Source: Flavobacterium jumunjinense
Lineage (GTDB): Bacteria; Bacteroidota; Bacteroidia; Flavobacteriales; Flavobacteriaceae
Length of the DNA: 64,000 bases
Assembly: GCF_021650975.2 (NCBI RefSeq)
Contig: NZ_CP091285.1
Location: 3,968,001 to 4,032,000 of the forward strand
Direction of reading: 5' to 3'
Notes under the pieces: generated by a model
What the model was told of the DNA's origin: nothing
Seen by the model: only the letters and a program-made list of their open reading frames with translations
Databases searched by the model: none
Program-made: the position numbers and the translations under genes
Shown: piece by piece, positions 44,470 to 54,226 of the stretch
Layout of the letters: each line of letters begins with the position of its first letter
Numbering within the stretch: position 1 is the stretch's first letter

Positions 44470-44844
44470 ATGAGCTTTAAAAAAGATAATACTTTCTTCA
44501 CAGGAAGACTAAAAAGTATCGTTTTTGCTATAAAAGGTGCATTTAAACTAGCTACAACTGAACATAGTATTATGGTTCAGTTGTCGTTAGGTTTATTAAT
44601 GACAGTAGCAGGAATTTACTTTCAAATAACAAAAGAAGAATGGTTAGTTCAAACTTTAGCAATTGGATTAGTATTAAGCATTGAAGGTTTAAATACGGCT
44701 GTTGAAAAAATTGCAGATTTCATTCATCCAGATTATCACGAACGAATCGGTTTCATTAAAGATATTGCAGCTGGTGCTGTATTATTTGCTGCTTTTACTG
44801 CAATTATCATTGGTGGAATAATTTATACACCTTATTTATTTTAA
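44470..44844 (+). CDS. dgkA: diacylglycerol/undecaprenol kinase family membrane protein
   Basis: 124 residues, three transmembrane segments. Family signature GLVLSIEGLNTAVEKIADFIHPDYHERIGFIKDIAAGAVLFAAF, with the conserved Glu in IEGLNTAVE and the KDIAAGAV motif. It phosphorylates diacylglycerol or undecaprenol at the inner membrane; which is not determined. Seven bases after tpx and just upstream of ftsK, whose promoter begins after its stop. Confidence 0.92.
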   Translation: MSFKKDNTFFTGRLKSIVFAIKGAFKLATTEHSIMVQLSLGLLMTVAGIYFQITKEEWLVQTLAIGLVLSIEGLNTAVEKIADFIHPDYHERIGFIKDIAAGAVLFAAFTAIIIGGIIYTPYLF

Positions 44845-44850
44845 ATTCTC

Positions 44851-44858
44851 TATTTTTG
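44851..44858 (+). promoter_or_regulatory. -7 element of ftsK
   Basis: TATTTTTG, exact match, 19 bases before ATG 44877. Confidence 0.55.
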
Positions 44859-44876
44859 TAAAATAGTGTTCCCTAA

Positions 44877-47348
44877 ATGGCAAAAAAAAGTAAACAAGAT
44901 TCAAAAAAAACTGCTTCAACAAAAGAAAAGACAACATTTAAACTATCAAGACAACAAAAATTCAGTATTGGTGTTTTATTCGTTTTATTTTCTATTGCAT
45001 TGTTGCTTTCTTTCATTTCCTATTTTATTACAGGTAATCATGATCAGAGTGAAGTTGTCGATTTATTAGATAGAGAAATACAACCAAATAATTGGCTAGG
45101 AAAGTTTGGTGGTTTTTTAGCAAATTTCTTCCTATATAAAGGTTTTGGTGTTGCCTCTTTTTTAATAATTAGACTATTCACTTTAACAGGAGTATATTTA
45201 ATTTTAGATATTTCAATAAAAAAATTAAAAAGAACACTTTTTTGGGATTTATACATTATAATAATTCTTTCCATTCTTTTCGGTTTTTTTTGGGACATAG
45301 TACCCGAACTATCAGGAACAGTAGGTTTTGAAATGAACCTTTTCATACAAGACTATATTGGAAAAATTGGAACATTATTTGCCTTAATTTTTGGTGTAAT
45401 AGCGTTTCTAATTTTCAAAATAAAAATTTCACCAGATAGTATAAAAAGCTTTTTTGAAAAACCAATTAAATCCTATGATGAAGTATTAATTGAAGATAAA
45501 AGTAGTGAAGTATTAAAATCAGAAGCAAAAAACAACAAAGCTATTGAAGACGAAAGCTTCACGATTACAGAAGATGACGATATTATTTCAAACTTTGAAG
45601 TAAAAACAGTTTCAAACTTTGAAATCAACAAAGAAACATTAAAACCAACAATTTCAAACGCTTCCGAATTAAGTTTAGACAATAAGCCTAAAAAAGAAAA
45701 TTCCAATATTGAATTAACAACCAATATTACTACAAATGAAGAACCAAAAGAAAATAATGATTTTGTTATTGAAAAAGTAGAGGAAGAAGAAGTTATAGAA
45801 GAAAACTTAGCATCTAGATTAGTAAAAGATTTCGGAGAATTCGACCCTACATTAGAACTTTCCAATTACCAATTCCCTCCTATTGAATTATTAAAAGAAT
45901 ATGCAACTGGTGGAATTACTATCAATCAAACAGAACTAGAAGACAATAAAAACCGAATTGTAGAAACATTAAAAAACTACAATATTGGAATTTCACAAAT
46001 TAAAGCCACAGTTGGACCAACAGTTACGCTATATGAAATTGTTCCTGATGCAGGAATTCGTATTTCTAAAATTAAAAACTTAGAAGATGATATTGCATTA
46101 TCATTGGCGGCATTAGGAATTCGTATTATTGCACCAATTCCTGGAAAAGGTACAATTGGTATTGAAGTTCCAAACAACAAACCAACAATGGTATCTATGA
46201 AGAGTGTTATCTCTTCTCCTCGCTTCCAAGAAGCTGAAATGGAGCTACCAATTGCCTTAGGAAAAACAATTTCAAATGAAACTTTTGTTGTCGATTTAGC
46301 AAAAATGCCCCATTTATTAATGGCTGGAGCAACTGGACAAGGAAAATCTGTTGGATTAAATGCAATTTTAGCCTCTTTATTATATAAAAAACATCCTGCA
46401 GAAGTTAAATTTGTTTTAGTAGACCCTAAAAAAGTAGAACTTACGCTATTTAACAAAATTGAACGTCATTATTTAGCTAAACTTCCAGATAACGAAGAAG
46501 CTATTATTACAGACAACACTAAAGTAATCAATACATTAAATTCTCTTTGTATCGAAATGGACAACCGTTACACTTTATTAAAAGATGCAATGGTTCGAAA
46601 TATTAAAGAATACAACGAGAAGTTTAGATTACGTAAATTAAATCCTGAAAACGGTCACAGGTTCTTACCTTATATTGTACTTGTCGTTGATGAGTTTGCC
46701 GATTTAATTATGACAGCTGGTAAAGAAGTAGAAACACCTATTGCTCGTTTAGCACAATTAGCTAGAGCAATTGGTATTCACCTAATTATAGCCACGCAAC
46801 GTCCGTCTGTAAACGTAATTACAGGTATGATTAAAGCCAATTTCCCTGCACGTATAGCTTTTAGAGTTATGTCTAAAATTGACTCGAGAACTATTTTAGA
46901 TGCTGGTGGAGCCGATCAGTTAATTGGACGTGGAGATTTATTATACACCAATGGAAACGATATGGTACGTGTACAATGTGCGTTCATAGATACTCCGGAA
47001 GTTGAGAAAGTTTGCGACTTCATTGGAGGACAAAAAGCATATCCAGATGCCTACTTACTTCCAGAATATGTTGGAGAGGAGAATGGCACGAATCTTGATA
47101 TTAACATCTCGGACAGGGATAAACTCTTTAGAGATGCTGCAGAAGTAATTGTTACTGCACAACAAGGGAGTGCGTCATTAATTCAAAGAAAATTAAAATT
47201 AGGATATAACAGAGCAGGTCGAATAATTGATCAGTTAGAAGCTGCTGGAATTGTAGGTCCTTTCGAAGGAAGTAAAGCACGATCTGTTTTAATTTCCGAT
47301 TTAGTTGCATTAGAACATTTTTTAAATAACGAACAAAATAATAATTAA
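44877..47348 (+). CDS. ftsK: DNA translocase FtsK/SpoIIIE
   Basis: 823 residues. Four N-terminal membrane segments (about 30-52, 86-113, 122-141, 160-182), an acidic linker (about 200-320), then the motor. The Walker A site is MAGATGQGKSVGLNAI (about 483-491) and Walker B is LPYIVLVVDEFADLIMTAG, with IIATQRPSVNVITGMIKANFPARIAFRV following. A C-terminal gamma winged-helix domain (LFRDAAEVIVTAQQGSASLIQRKLKLGYNRAGRIIDQLEAAGIVGP) reads KOPS-like sites. It moves the chromosome terminus through the division septum. First of ftsK-lolA-lptF/G-ribB. Confidence 0.97.
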   Translation: MAKKSKQDSKKTASTKEKTTFKLSRQQKFSIGVLFVLFSIALLLSFISYFITGNHDQSEVVDLLDREIQPNNWLGKFGGFLANFFLYKGFGVASFLIIRLFTLTGVYLILDISIKKLKRTLFWDLYIIIILSILFGFFWDIVPELSGTVGFEMNLFIQDYIGKIGTLFALIFGVIAFLIFKIKISPDSIKSFFEKPIKSYDEVLIEDKSSEVLKSEAKNNKAIEDESFTITEDDDIISNFEVKTVSNFEINKETLKPTISNASELSLDNKPKKENSNIELTTNITTNEEPKENNDFVIEKVEEEEVIEENLASRLVKDFGEFDPTLELSNYQFPPIELLKEYATGGITINQTELEDNKNRIVETLKNYNIGISQIKATVGPTVTLYEIVPDAGIRISKIKNLEDDIALSLAALGIRIIAPIPGKGTIGIEVPNNKPTMVSMKSVISSPRFQEAEMELPIALGKTISNETFVVDLAKMPHLLMAGATGQGKSVGLNAILASLLYKKHPAEVKFVLVDPKKVELTLFNKIERHYLAKLPDNEEAIITDNTKVINTLNSLCIEMDNRYTLLKDAMVRNIKEYNEKFRLRKLNPENGHRFLPYIVLVVDEFADLIMTAGKEVETPIARLAQLARAIGIHLIIATQRPSVNVITGMIKANFPARIAFRVMSKIDSRTILDAGGADQLIGRGDLLYTNGNDMVRVQCAFIDTPEVEKVCDFIGGQKAYPDAYLLPEYVGEENGTNLDINISDRDKLFRDAAEVIVTAQQGSASLIQRKLKLGYNRAGRIIDQLEAAGIVGPFEGSKARSVLISDLVALEHFLNNEQNNN

Positions 47349-47354
47349 CACACA

Positions 47355-47999
47355 ATGAGTAAATTTTTTAAATTAGTATGTTTTCTTTTAGTCGGTTTCT
47401 CAACCCAAGCACAAGACGCTGCTAAAGCTAAAAGTTTGTTAGACGATGTTACTGCTAAAGTGCAAACATATGAAAATATTGTTATCGACTTTAAATATGC
47501 AATCAGTAACCCTAAAGAAAACATCAATCAAGAAAGTAAAGGAAATGTAACCCTAAAAGACAATTTATATAATTTAAATTTTATGGGTGTTACTAAAATA
47601 TTTGATGGTAAGAAAGTATACACTATTGTTCCAGAAGATGAAGAAATTTCTATTTCTAAATTTGATGAGAATGACGAAAGTGCTGTTACACCTTCAAAAA
47701 TGTTAACATTCTTCAATTCAGGATACAAATATTCTTGGGACATATTACAAGATGTAAAAGGAAGAAAAATTCAATACATCAAATTAATTCCAATTAGTTC
47801 TAAAGATCAAAGAAAAGAAATCCTTTTAGGAATCGATGTACAAACAAAGAACATCTACAATTTGATTGAAACTGGAAAGAATGGCACGAAAACAACATTA
47901 ACTGTTAATTCTTTTAAAACAAATCAACCTATTTCGAAAAATCATTTTACCTTTACGGAATCAAAATATCCTAATTACTATATCAATAGATTAGACTAA
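47355..47999 (+). CDS. lolA: outer membrane lipoprotein carrier LolA
   Basis: 214 residues. Signal peptide MSKFFKLVCFLLVGFSTQAQ, then the LolA half-barrel: YENIVIDFKYAISNPKENINQESKGNVTLKDNLYNLNFMGVTKIFDGKKVYTIVPEDEEI. It would carry lipoproteins across the periplasm to the outer membrane; Bacteroidota usually lack LolB. Six bases after ftsK and seven before the LptF/G gene. Confidence 0.92.
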   Translation: MSKFFKLVCFLLVGFSTQAQDAAKAKSLLDDVTAKVQTYENIVIDFKYAISNPKENINQESKGNVTLKDNLYNLNFMGVTKIFDGKKVYTIVPEDEEISISKFDENDESAVTPSKMLTFFNSGYKYSWDILQDVKGRKIQYIKLIPISSKDQRKEILLGIDVQTKNIYNLIETGKNGTKTTLTVNSFKTNQPISKNHFTFTESKYPNYYINRLD

Positions 48000-48006
48000 G
48001 AACAAG

Positions 48007-49989
48007 GTGAAATTATTAGATAAATACATTGTCAAATCCTTTATGATTACATTTACTTCGGTATTTGTAATCCTTTTTTTTATATTCGTTTTACAAGGAA
48101 TTTGGTTATTCATAGCCGAACTTGCAGGTAAAGATTTAGACCCTTTTACTGTTTTCAAGTTCTTATCCTTTTACGCACCAACAATAGTACCGATGGTTTT
48201 ACCACTTTCAGTACTACTTGCGTCTATAATGACTTTTGGTAGCTTTGCCGAAAATTATGAATTTGCGGCAATGAAATCCTCGGGAATATCTTTGCAAAGA
48301 GCTATGAGAATGTTGACTGTTGTAATTTTCTTACTGAGTATTGTTTCTTTCTTTTTCGCAAACAATGTTATTCCAAAAGCGCAATATAAATTTCTTAATC
48401 TACGAAAAACAATTGTACAACAACGACCAGCAATGGCTATCGCTGAAGGACAATTTAACCCTATCGGATCGACTATTAACATTAAAGTTGAGAAAAAATC
48501 AGGAGACAATGGTGAGTTTTTAGAAGATGTTACCATGCACATTAAAAATGTGAATGCAGGCTTAGGAGCAAATACTGTTATAAAAGCAAAGAATGGTGTT
48601 CTAAAAAGCGATATTAATTCTAATTATCTTCAACTAGAACTTTTAGATGGAAATTATTATGAGAATATAATTCCAAAAAAATATGAAGACAGAAACAAAC
48701 ATCCGTTTGCAAAAAGTAGCTTCAAAAAATATATTTTAAATTTAGATTTAACAAAATTAGATAATAACAGTGCAGATGATAATGATATAACATCTGAAAA
48801 AATGTTAACATTAAGCGAGTTAAATTATACTATAGACTCTTTACAAAATAACTATAATAAAGATATTGTTTCCTTTACCGATAACATTGTGCAACGTAAT
48901 GATTATGTTTTCCAGTTAAAAAGAGATCAGAACATTATTAAAGAGGCTAAAGTGAAAGATTTACTTTCAATATTCACACTTACAGAGCGACAAAAAATAC
49001 TAGAAATGGCTAAGAGTAATATTTCTAGCAATGAATTTAGTATCAACAACAGTAAATCTGATTTAGAATATAAAAAGAAAAATATTAATGCACACTGGAT
49101 TGTTGTTCATGAAAAATTTGTAATCGCCTTTTCTTGTTTACTTATGTTTTTCATAGGAGCTCCATTAGGTGCAATTATTAGAAAAGGAGGAATCGGTTTA
49201 CCAATGGTTTTTGCAATCATTATATTCATTACTTTTCACTTTATTAATACTTTCGGTAGAAAATTAGCTCAAGAAGATTCAATCACACCCTTTTTAGGAA
49301 TGTGGATGTCTTCTTTAGTATTACTTCCACTTGCTGTGTTTCTAACTTATAGAGCCACAAACGATATCGGTGTAATGATCAACTTTGATTTTATTATTGA
49401 TCCATTTAGAAAATTATTTCCTAAGAAAAAAGAAAACCAATTTTCAAAAGAAATAGTAGAGATTAATACAATTAAAGTCGACTCTAATGATCCTGAATAT
49501 TTATTGCTTTTAGAAAAAGAAATTTCAACTTTAAAAGGCATTATAAAAAATGCTGACCAATTTGGCTACTCAAACGAATATAGAATAAAAGTTTTAAAAG
49601 TTCTAGAAACAAAAGGCATAAATCAAGAACAACTGAAATTAGAAAACAATCTATACAACAGTGAGTTCCTAAAATTAAAATTCTACAAAGAAGAATATTT
49701 AAGAAAAAGTAAGAACACATTAATTTTATATATTCTTGCTTTTCTATTTATAATTAGTGTAAATGTTTCTGCGAAAATTCCATTAATAATTCTCGGTTCA
49801 ATTAACATTATTTTATTTTATGTGAATTTATATAAATCTATTTCTAATTTAAATGAAATCTCAAGAATAATCAATAAAAAACCGTTTGTAAATATTGGTC
49901 TTGAATTGATTTTTGGATTTCCTTTTTACATATTAACCTTTTTATACAATAGAAAAAAACTCAAAGAAGTAATTTCTGAATTTAACTAA
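48007..49989 (+). CDS. LptF/LptG-type LPS export permease (long form)
   Basis: 660 residues, GTG start at 48007 (MKLLDKYIVKSFMITFTSVFVILFFIFVLQGIW); the first ATG in frame would cut the first membrane helix. YjgP/YjgQ family: helices 1-3 in the first 125 residues, a periplasmic jellyroll (about 135-270), then helices 4-6 with FSCLLMFFIGAPLGAIIRKGG and GIGLPMVFAII. The C-terminal 200 residues are an extra coiled coil (LEKEISTLKGIIKNAD) plus two further hydrophobic segments. Works with LptB in lipopolysaccharide export. Seven bases after lolA. Confidence 0.9.
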   Translation: MKLLDKYIVKSFMITFTSVFVILFFIFVLQGIWLFIAELAGKDLDPFTVFKFLSFYAPTIVPMVLPLSVLLASIMTFGSFAENYEFAAMKSSGISLQRAMRMLTVVIFLLSIVSFFFANNVIPKAQYKFLNLRKTIVQQRPAMAIAEGQFNPIGSTINIKVEKKSGDNGEFLEDVTMHIKNVNAGLGANTVIKAKNGVLKSDINSNYLQLELLDGNYYENIIPKKYEDRNKHPFAKSSFKKYILNLDLTKLDNNSADDNDITSEKMLTLSELNYTIDSLQNNYNKDIVSFTDNIVQRNDYVFQLKRDQNIIKEAKVKDLLSIFTLTERQKILEMAKSNISSNEFSINNSKSDLEYKKKNINAHWIVVHEKFVIAFSCLLMFFIGAPLGAIIRKGGIGLPMVFAIIIFITFHFINTFGRKLAQEDSITPFLGMWMSSLVLLPLAVFLTYRATNDIGVMINFDFIIDPFRKLFPKKKENQFSKEIVEINTIKVDSNDPEYLLLLEKEISTLKGIIKNADQFGYSNEYRIKVLKVLETKGINQEQLKLENNLYNSEFLKLKFYKEEYLRKSKNTLILYILAFLFIISVNVSAKIPLIILGSINIILFYVNLYKSISNLNEISRIINKKPFVNIGLELIFGFPFYILTFLYNRKKLKEVISEFN

Positions 49990-50012
49990 TAATACACAAC
50001 CAAACTACAATA

Positions 50013-51149
50013 ATGTCAAACAACAAAATACAACTAAACACAATTGAAGAAGCTATAGAAGATATCCGTCAAGGAAAAATCATTATAGTAGTAGATGATG
50101 AAGGCAGAGAAAATGAAGGTGATTTTTTAGCAGCAGCTGAAAAATGTACACCAGAAATGATCAACTTCATGGCTACACACGGAAGAGGTTTAATTTGTAC
50201 ACCATTAACAGAAAGCCGTTGTAAAGAATTAGATTTACACTCAATGGTTCGTAATAATACAGATCACATGGAAACTGCTTTTACAGTTTCAGTAGATTTA
50301 AAAGGCCAAGGAGTTACTACAGGTATCTCTGCTTCCGATAGATCAAAAACGGTAATTTCATTAATAGACAAAGAAACAAAACCCTATGATTTAGCAAGAC
50401 CTGGACATATTTTTCCATTAATTGCAAAGCAAGGTGGTGTTCTAAGAAGAACTGGACATACAGAAGCAGCTATCGATTTTGCAAGGTTAGCAGGTTTTAA
50501 ACCCGCTGGTGTTATTTGTGAAATTATGAATGATGATGGAACAATGGCTCGTTTACCAGAACTTGTTGAAGTGGCTAAAAAATTCGATTTAAAATTAGTT
50601 TCTATTGAAGATTTAGTTGCTTATAGAATGCAACACGATAGTTTAATTCAGAAAAAAGAAGATTTTGAAATTCAAACTCGTTTCGGAACTTATAGATTGA
50701 GAGCTTATCTTCAAACTACAAACAAACAAGTGCATTTAGCTTTAACCAAAGGTACTTGGAGTAGTGGTGAAACAATCTTAACAAGAATCAATTCGACTTT
50801 AGTTAACAATGATATTTTAGGAACATTAACAAACGATGCAGACAAAAGGCTAGATGTAATGTTCAAAAAAATTGAAGAAGAAGGAAAAGGAGCAATTGTC
50901 TTCATTAATCAAGAAGTAAAATCTTTAGAATTACTAACTCGATTAACAGAATTAAAAGAACTTCAAATAAGCGGAACAATTAAAGCACCACAAATCAAAA
51001 TGGACAATAAAGATTTTGGAATTGGAGCGCAAATACTACACGATTTAGATATTTCAAAAATCAACCTTTTATCCAATAGTTCAGATCAAACAAAAAGAGT
51101 TGGAATGATTGGGTATGGTTTAGAAATTATGGAATACATACACTTTTAA
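50013..51149 (+). CDS. ribB: 3,4-dihydroxy-2-butanone-4-phosphate synthase with degenerate GTP cyclohydrolase II domain
   Basis: 378 residues. Residues 1-205 are an intact Rib[75 protein letters not shown] and [19 protein letters not shown]. It makes the four-carbon riboflavin precursor from ribulose 5-phosphate. The C-terminal half aligns with GTP cyclohydrolase II in outline but lacks the zinc Cys cluster and the RQEGRGIGL loop; the equivalent region reads [21 protein letters not shown]. It should therefore not act on GTP, and a separate ribA is needed elsewhere. Last gene of the ftsK block. Confidence 0.92.
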   Translation: MSNNKIQLNTIEEAIEDIRQGKIIIVVDDEGRENEGDFLAAAEKCTPEMINFMATHGRGLICTPLTESRCKELDLHSMVRNNTDHMETAFTVSVDLKGQGVTTGISASDRSKTVISLIDKETKPYDLARPGHIFPLIAKQGGVLRRTGHTEAAIDFARLAGFKPAGVICEIMNDDGTMARLPELVEVAKKFDLKLVSIEDLVAYRMQHDSLIQKKEDFEIQTRFGTYRLRAYLQTTNKQVHLALTKGTWSSGETILTRINSTLVNNDILGTLTNDADKRLDVMFKKIEEEGKGAIVFINQEVKSLELLTRLTELKELQISGTIKAPQIKMDNKDFGIGAQILHDLDISKINLLSNSSDQTKRVGMIGYGLEIMEYIHF

Positions 51150-51152
51150 ATT

Positions 51153-51905
51153 TTAGAAGAACCACAATTTTATAGCCAAAGATGATACTGTAATAATTAG
51201 AAACCACTTAATTACAGTATCATCTTTTTTTACGGACCATCGGCTTGCAAACCAAGCACCAGAAGCATTACCTATTGTAAGTATAAAAGCCAAAGTATAA
51301 TTAATCTTATTTTCTAGAGCAAAAACAATAACGGCTCCAATTGTATAAACCCAAACAACAAAAACTTTAGTTGCATTCGACTTTAATAATGATAGACCAT
51401 TCAAGTAAGGTAAAATTATTAACATTAAAAAGCCTATTCCTGCATTTATAAATCCACCATAAATGCCTAAGAAAAAAAACAAAAAAACAGCCACATATAA
51501 AGGTTTCCCAGTTGTTTTTTCAAAACCATCTAAATAATTTTTCTTTGGTCCAAAAATCATGGTTAATAGCACCATAATCATTATTATAGATAAAATTCTA
51601 TTAAATAATTCTCCATCAATATTAACTGCTAATTTTGCTCCAATAAAAGAACCTAATAAAGCAGAAATACCTAAATACAAACTAAAAGGATATGTTGAAA
51701 CACCTTTGCTTTTAAATCCTCTAACTGCTGCAAAAGTTTGCACTAAAATGGCAATTCTATTCGTTCCATTAGCTACTGGAGCAGGCAAACCAAAGAAAAT
51801 TAACGCAGGAAGTGTTAGTAAAGTTCCTCCACCAGCAACAGTGTTTAAAAATCCAGCAACAAAACCAATTGGAATCAATAAAAGATATTCATAACTAAAG
51901 TCCAT
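51153..51905 (-). CDS. TauE/SafE family (TSUP) permease
   Basis: 250 residues, about eight transmembrane segments. Family landmarks IGFVAGFLNTVAGGGTLLTLPALIFFGLPAPVANGTNRIAI at the N-terminus and GIYGGFINAGIGFLMLIILPYLNGLSLLKSNATKVFVVW in the second half. Probably exports a small sulfur- or organic anion; substrate unknown. Promoter at 51926-51933. Convergent with ribB, three bases between stops; its last codons carry the ribB terminator hairpin. Confidence 0.92.
   Translation of the reverse strand: MDFSYEYLLLIPIGFVAGFLNTVAGGGTLLTLPALIFFGLPAPVANGTNRIAILVQTFAAVRGFKSKGVSTYPFSLYLGISALLGSFIGAKLAVNIDGELFNRILSIIMIMVLLTMIFGPKKNYLDGFEKTTGKPLYVAVFLFFFLGIYGGFINAGIGFLMLIILPYLNGLSLLKSNATKVFVVWVYTIGAVIVFALENKINYTLAFILTIGNASGAWFASRWSVKKDDTVIKWFLIITVSSLAIKLWFF
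51178..51231 (+). terminator. ribB terminator inside the TSUP coding sequence
   Basis: AAAGATGATACTGTAAT (51178-51194) pairs perfectly with ATTACAGTATCATCTTT (51211-51227), followed by T to 51231. The stem lies in codons for KDDTVIK and IITVSSL of the convergent permease gene. Confidence 0.75.
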
Positions 51906-51925
51906 AAAACAATAAAATTGGGTTA

Positions 51926-51933
51926 CAAATATA
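51926..51933 (-). promoter_or_regulatory. -7 element of the TSUP permease gene
   Basis: TATATTTG on the minus strand, exact match, 21 bases before the ATG. Confidence 0.6.
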
Positions 51934-52070
51934 CTTCAAATATTTCTCTAGAGGTGGAAACAAAGCGTATTAAGACTTCAAAATAATTATAAAACTTTGT
52001 TAACATACGTCATCATATAATGATAAATATCCTATTTTTACCTATTATTGAATTTTAACCAAATAAAAGA

Positions 52071-53093
52071 ATGAAGAAAATTTTAATTTCTGGATCTATA
52101 CTAACAATGCTTTTAGCTAGTTGTAGTTCAGTTCCAAAAGCTAAAAAAGAAGCTGATGTTTTAAAGTACATGAACAGTATTACTGCTTCAGAATTGAGTA
52201 CCTATTTACACGTTGTCGCTTCTGATGAAATGGGCGGGAGAGATACTGGAACTGAAGATCAAAAGAAAGCTGGAAAATATCTTATTGAACAATATAAAAA
52301 AATTGGTTTAAGTTTTCCTCCTGAAGCTACAGATTGGTATCAAAAAGTACCTGCTGAATTTATGGCAAGAGGTTTTGCTCCAAAATTGAATGATTCTGAA
52401 AATATTTGGGCATTCATAAAAGGAAGTGAAAAACCAGAAGAAATTCTAGTAATTTCTGCTCATTACGACCATGTAGGAACTAAAAATGGTGAAGTATATA
52501 ATGGTGCCGATGATGACGGTTCTGGAACTGTTGCTCTTTTAGAAATTGCTCAAGCTTTCAAACAGGCTGCAAAAGAAGGTCATACACCAAAACGTTCTAT
52601 TCTTTTCTTACATGTAACAGGAGAAGAGCATGGACTTCACGGTTCACGTTATTATTCTGAAAACCCTTTATTTCCATTAGCAAATACAATTGCTGATATA
52701 AACATCGATATGATTGGAAGACGTGATTTACTACATCCTGACACTAATAATTATATATATGTAATTGGTTCTGATAGATTAAGCACAGAGTTGCACACAA
52801 TTAATGAAGAAGCAAACAAGAAATATACGCAACTAGAATTGGATTATAAATTCAACGATAGAAATGATCCTGAAAGAATCTACTATCGTTCAGATCATTA
52901 TAATTTTGCAAAAAAAGGAATTCCTTCAATATTTTTCTTTAATGGTGTTCATGATGACTATCACATGCCAACAGATACTCCAGATAAGATTGAATATGAT
53001 GCTTTAGCAAAAAGAGCACAACTTGCTTTTACTTTAGCTTGGGAATTAGCCAATAGAGACGAAAGAATTAAAGTAGACAGAGACGGAAAATAG
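52071..53093 (+). CDS. M28-family metallopeptidase lipoprotein
   Basis: 340 residues. Lipoprotein signal MKKILISGSILTMLLASC (Cys18). The M28 di-zinc site is complete: His in VISAHYDHVG, bridging Asp in NGADDDGSGTVALLEIA, the Glu pair in HVTGEEHGLHGSRYY, Asp in DINIDMIGRRD and His in DDYHMPTDTPDKIEY. Predicted aminopeptidase on the periplasmic or outer membrane face. A TATTTTTA sequence upstream (about 52033) may be the promoter. Followed by a REP-like hairpin terminator. Confidence 0.93.
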   Translation: MKKILISGSILTMLLASCSSVPKAKKEADVLKYMNSITASELSTYLHVVASDEMGGRDTGTEDQKKAGKYLIEQYKKIGLSFPPEATDWYQKVPAEFMARGFAPKLNDSENIWAFIKGSEKPEEILVISAHYDHVGTKNGEVYNGADDDGSGTVALLEIAQAFKQAAKEGHTPKRSILFLHVTGEEHGLHGSRYYSENPLFPLANTIADINIDMIGRRDLLHPDTNNYIYVIGSDRLSTELHTINEEANKKYTQLELDYKFNDRNDPERIYYRSDHYNFAKKGIPSIFFFNGVHDDYHMPTDTPDKIEYDALAKRAQLAFTLAWELANRDERIKVDRDGK

Positions 53094-53120
53094 CCTTATC
53101 TTCTAAAATAGAATACTAAT

Positions 53121-53186
53121 TGTCATTCTGTACAAAGTTGAAAACATTACTATGTTTCAATCATTTGGCAGAATGACTTTTTTTTT
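53121..53186 (+). repeat. REP-like GTCATTCTG palindrome acting as terminator
   Basis: GTCATTCTG (53122-53130) pairs with CAGAATGAC (53169-53177), with an inner stem TTGAAAACA/TGTTTCAA, followed by nine T. The sequence resembles the widespread GTCATTCTGAGCGAAGTC-type repeat. Confidence 0.55.
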
Positions 53187-53257
53187 AGCCTTCTCTCCTA
53201 CTTTTTTATATATTTGAATAAGCAATACTATTCATCAACACTATTATCATACATTCA

Positions 53258-54217
53258 ATGATTAAAAATTACATCTATTTATTAATCTTACTTATTTTTA
53301 CTGCTTGCACTAAAAAAAATGCTATCAAATTAGTTCCTGAAGTAAAAGAATATTTAGATGAAGTGATTACTATTTTAGAGCATAATTCTGTTAATAAATA
53401 TAACATTGAATGGTATGCTTTTAAAAATGAAGTTTACACACATGCAAGTAAGGCAAAAACAATTGAAGAAGCATACCCGTCTATCACTTTTGCTATATCA
53501 AAGTTAAATGATAAGCATAGTTACTTTGCTCCAAATATAACTTCTGAAATAGAAGTTGAAAAAAAAGAATTACCAATACTAAAAGACGAAATTGTTCCAA
53601 ACTCGATTGGGTACATTCGAATTCCTTTCTGTATTGGAGACGAACAAACAATCCAAACCTATATACAAAACATAACTAATAAAATTAAAACACAAGATAG
53701 TCCAATGATAAAAGGTTGGATTGTTGATTTGCGAGGAAATTTTGGAGGGAACATGTGGCCAATGCTTACCGCTATTGGTCCAATACTAGGAAACGGAAAA
53801 ATTGGATATTTTATAAATGCTGAAAATAAATCATCTACTTGGAAATATGAAAATGGAAAAGTTTATCTAGAGAATACAATTGTTGAAGAAACTAAAAATG
53901 CATATCATCTAATAAAAAAAGAACCTTACGTAGCCATACTTATAGATACTATAACTGCTAGTTCTGGAGAAGCTATAACAGTAGCTTTTAAAAATAGAAA
54001 AAGTACACGCTTTTTTGGAGAACCAACTTTTGGCGTTTCGACAGGAAATAAATCCTATACTTTATCCGATGGTTCAAGGATAAACCTAACTGAATCTGTT
54101 TTTGCAGATAGAAATAAAAACAAATATGGTAAATCTATTTTCCCAGATGAAGAATGCAAAAGCAGCGAAGCAATAAATAAAGCGATAAAATGGTTCAATA
54201 AAATTGATATTCAATAA
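53258..54217 (+). CDS. S41-family peptidase lipoprotein
   Basis: 319 residues. Lipoprotein signal MIKNYIYLLILLIFTAC (Cys17), a helical N-domain (about 20-95 with FAISKLNDKHSYFAP, the usual D.HS motif), then the S41 core: IGYIRIPFCIGDE, GWIVDLRGNFGGNMWPMLTAIGPILG, nucleophile Ser in IDTITASSGEAITVAFKNR (about 229) and Lys downstream (FGEPTFGVSTGNKSYTLSDGS). No PDZ domain. Tail-specific protease-like; substrate unknown. A small membrane gene follows ten bases downstream. Confidence 0.88.
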   Translation: MIKNYIYLLILLIFTACTKKNAIKLVPEVKEYLDEVITILEHNSVNKYNIEWYAFKNEVYTHASKAKTIEEAYPSITFAISKLNDKHSYFAPNITSEIEVEKKELPILKDEIVPNSIGYIRIPFCIGDEQTIQTYIQNITNKIKTQDSPMIKGWIVDLRGNFGGNMWPMLTAIGPILGNGKIGYFINAENKSSTWKYENGKVYLENTIVEETKNAYHLIKKEPYVAILIDTITASSGEAITVAFKNRKSTRFFGEPTFGVSTGNKSYTLSDGSRINLTESVFADRNKNKYGKSIFPDEECKSSEAINKAIKWFNKIDIQ

Positions 54218-54226
54218 ATCAAATTC

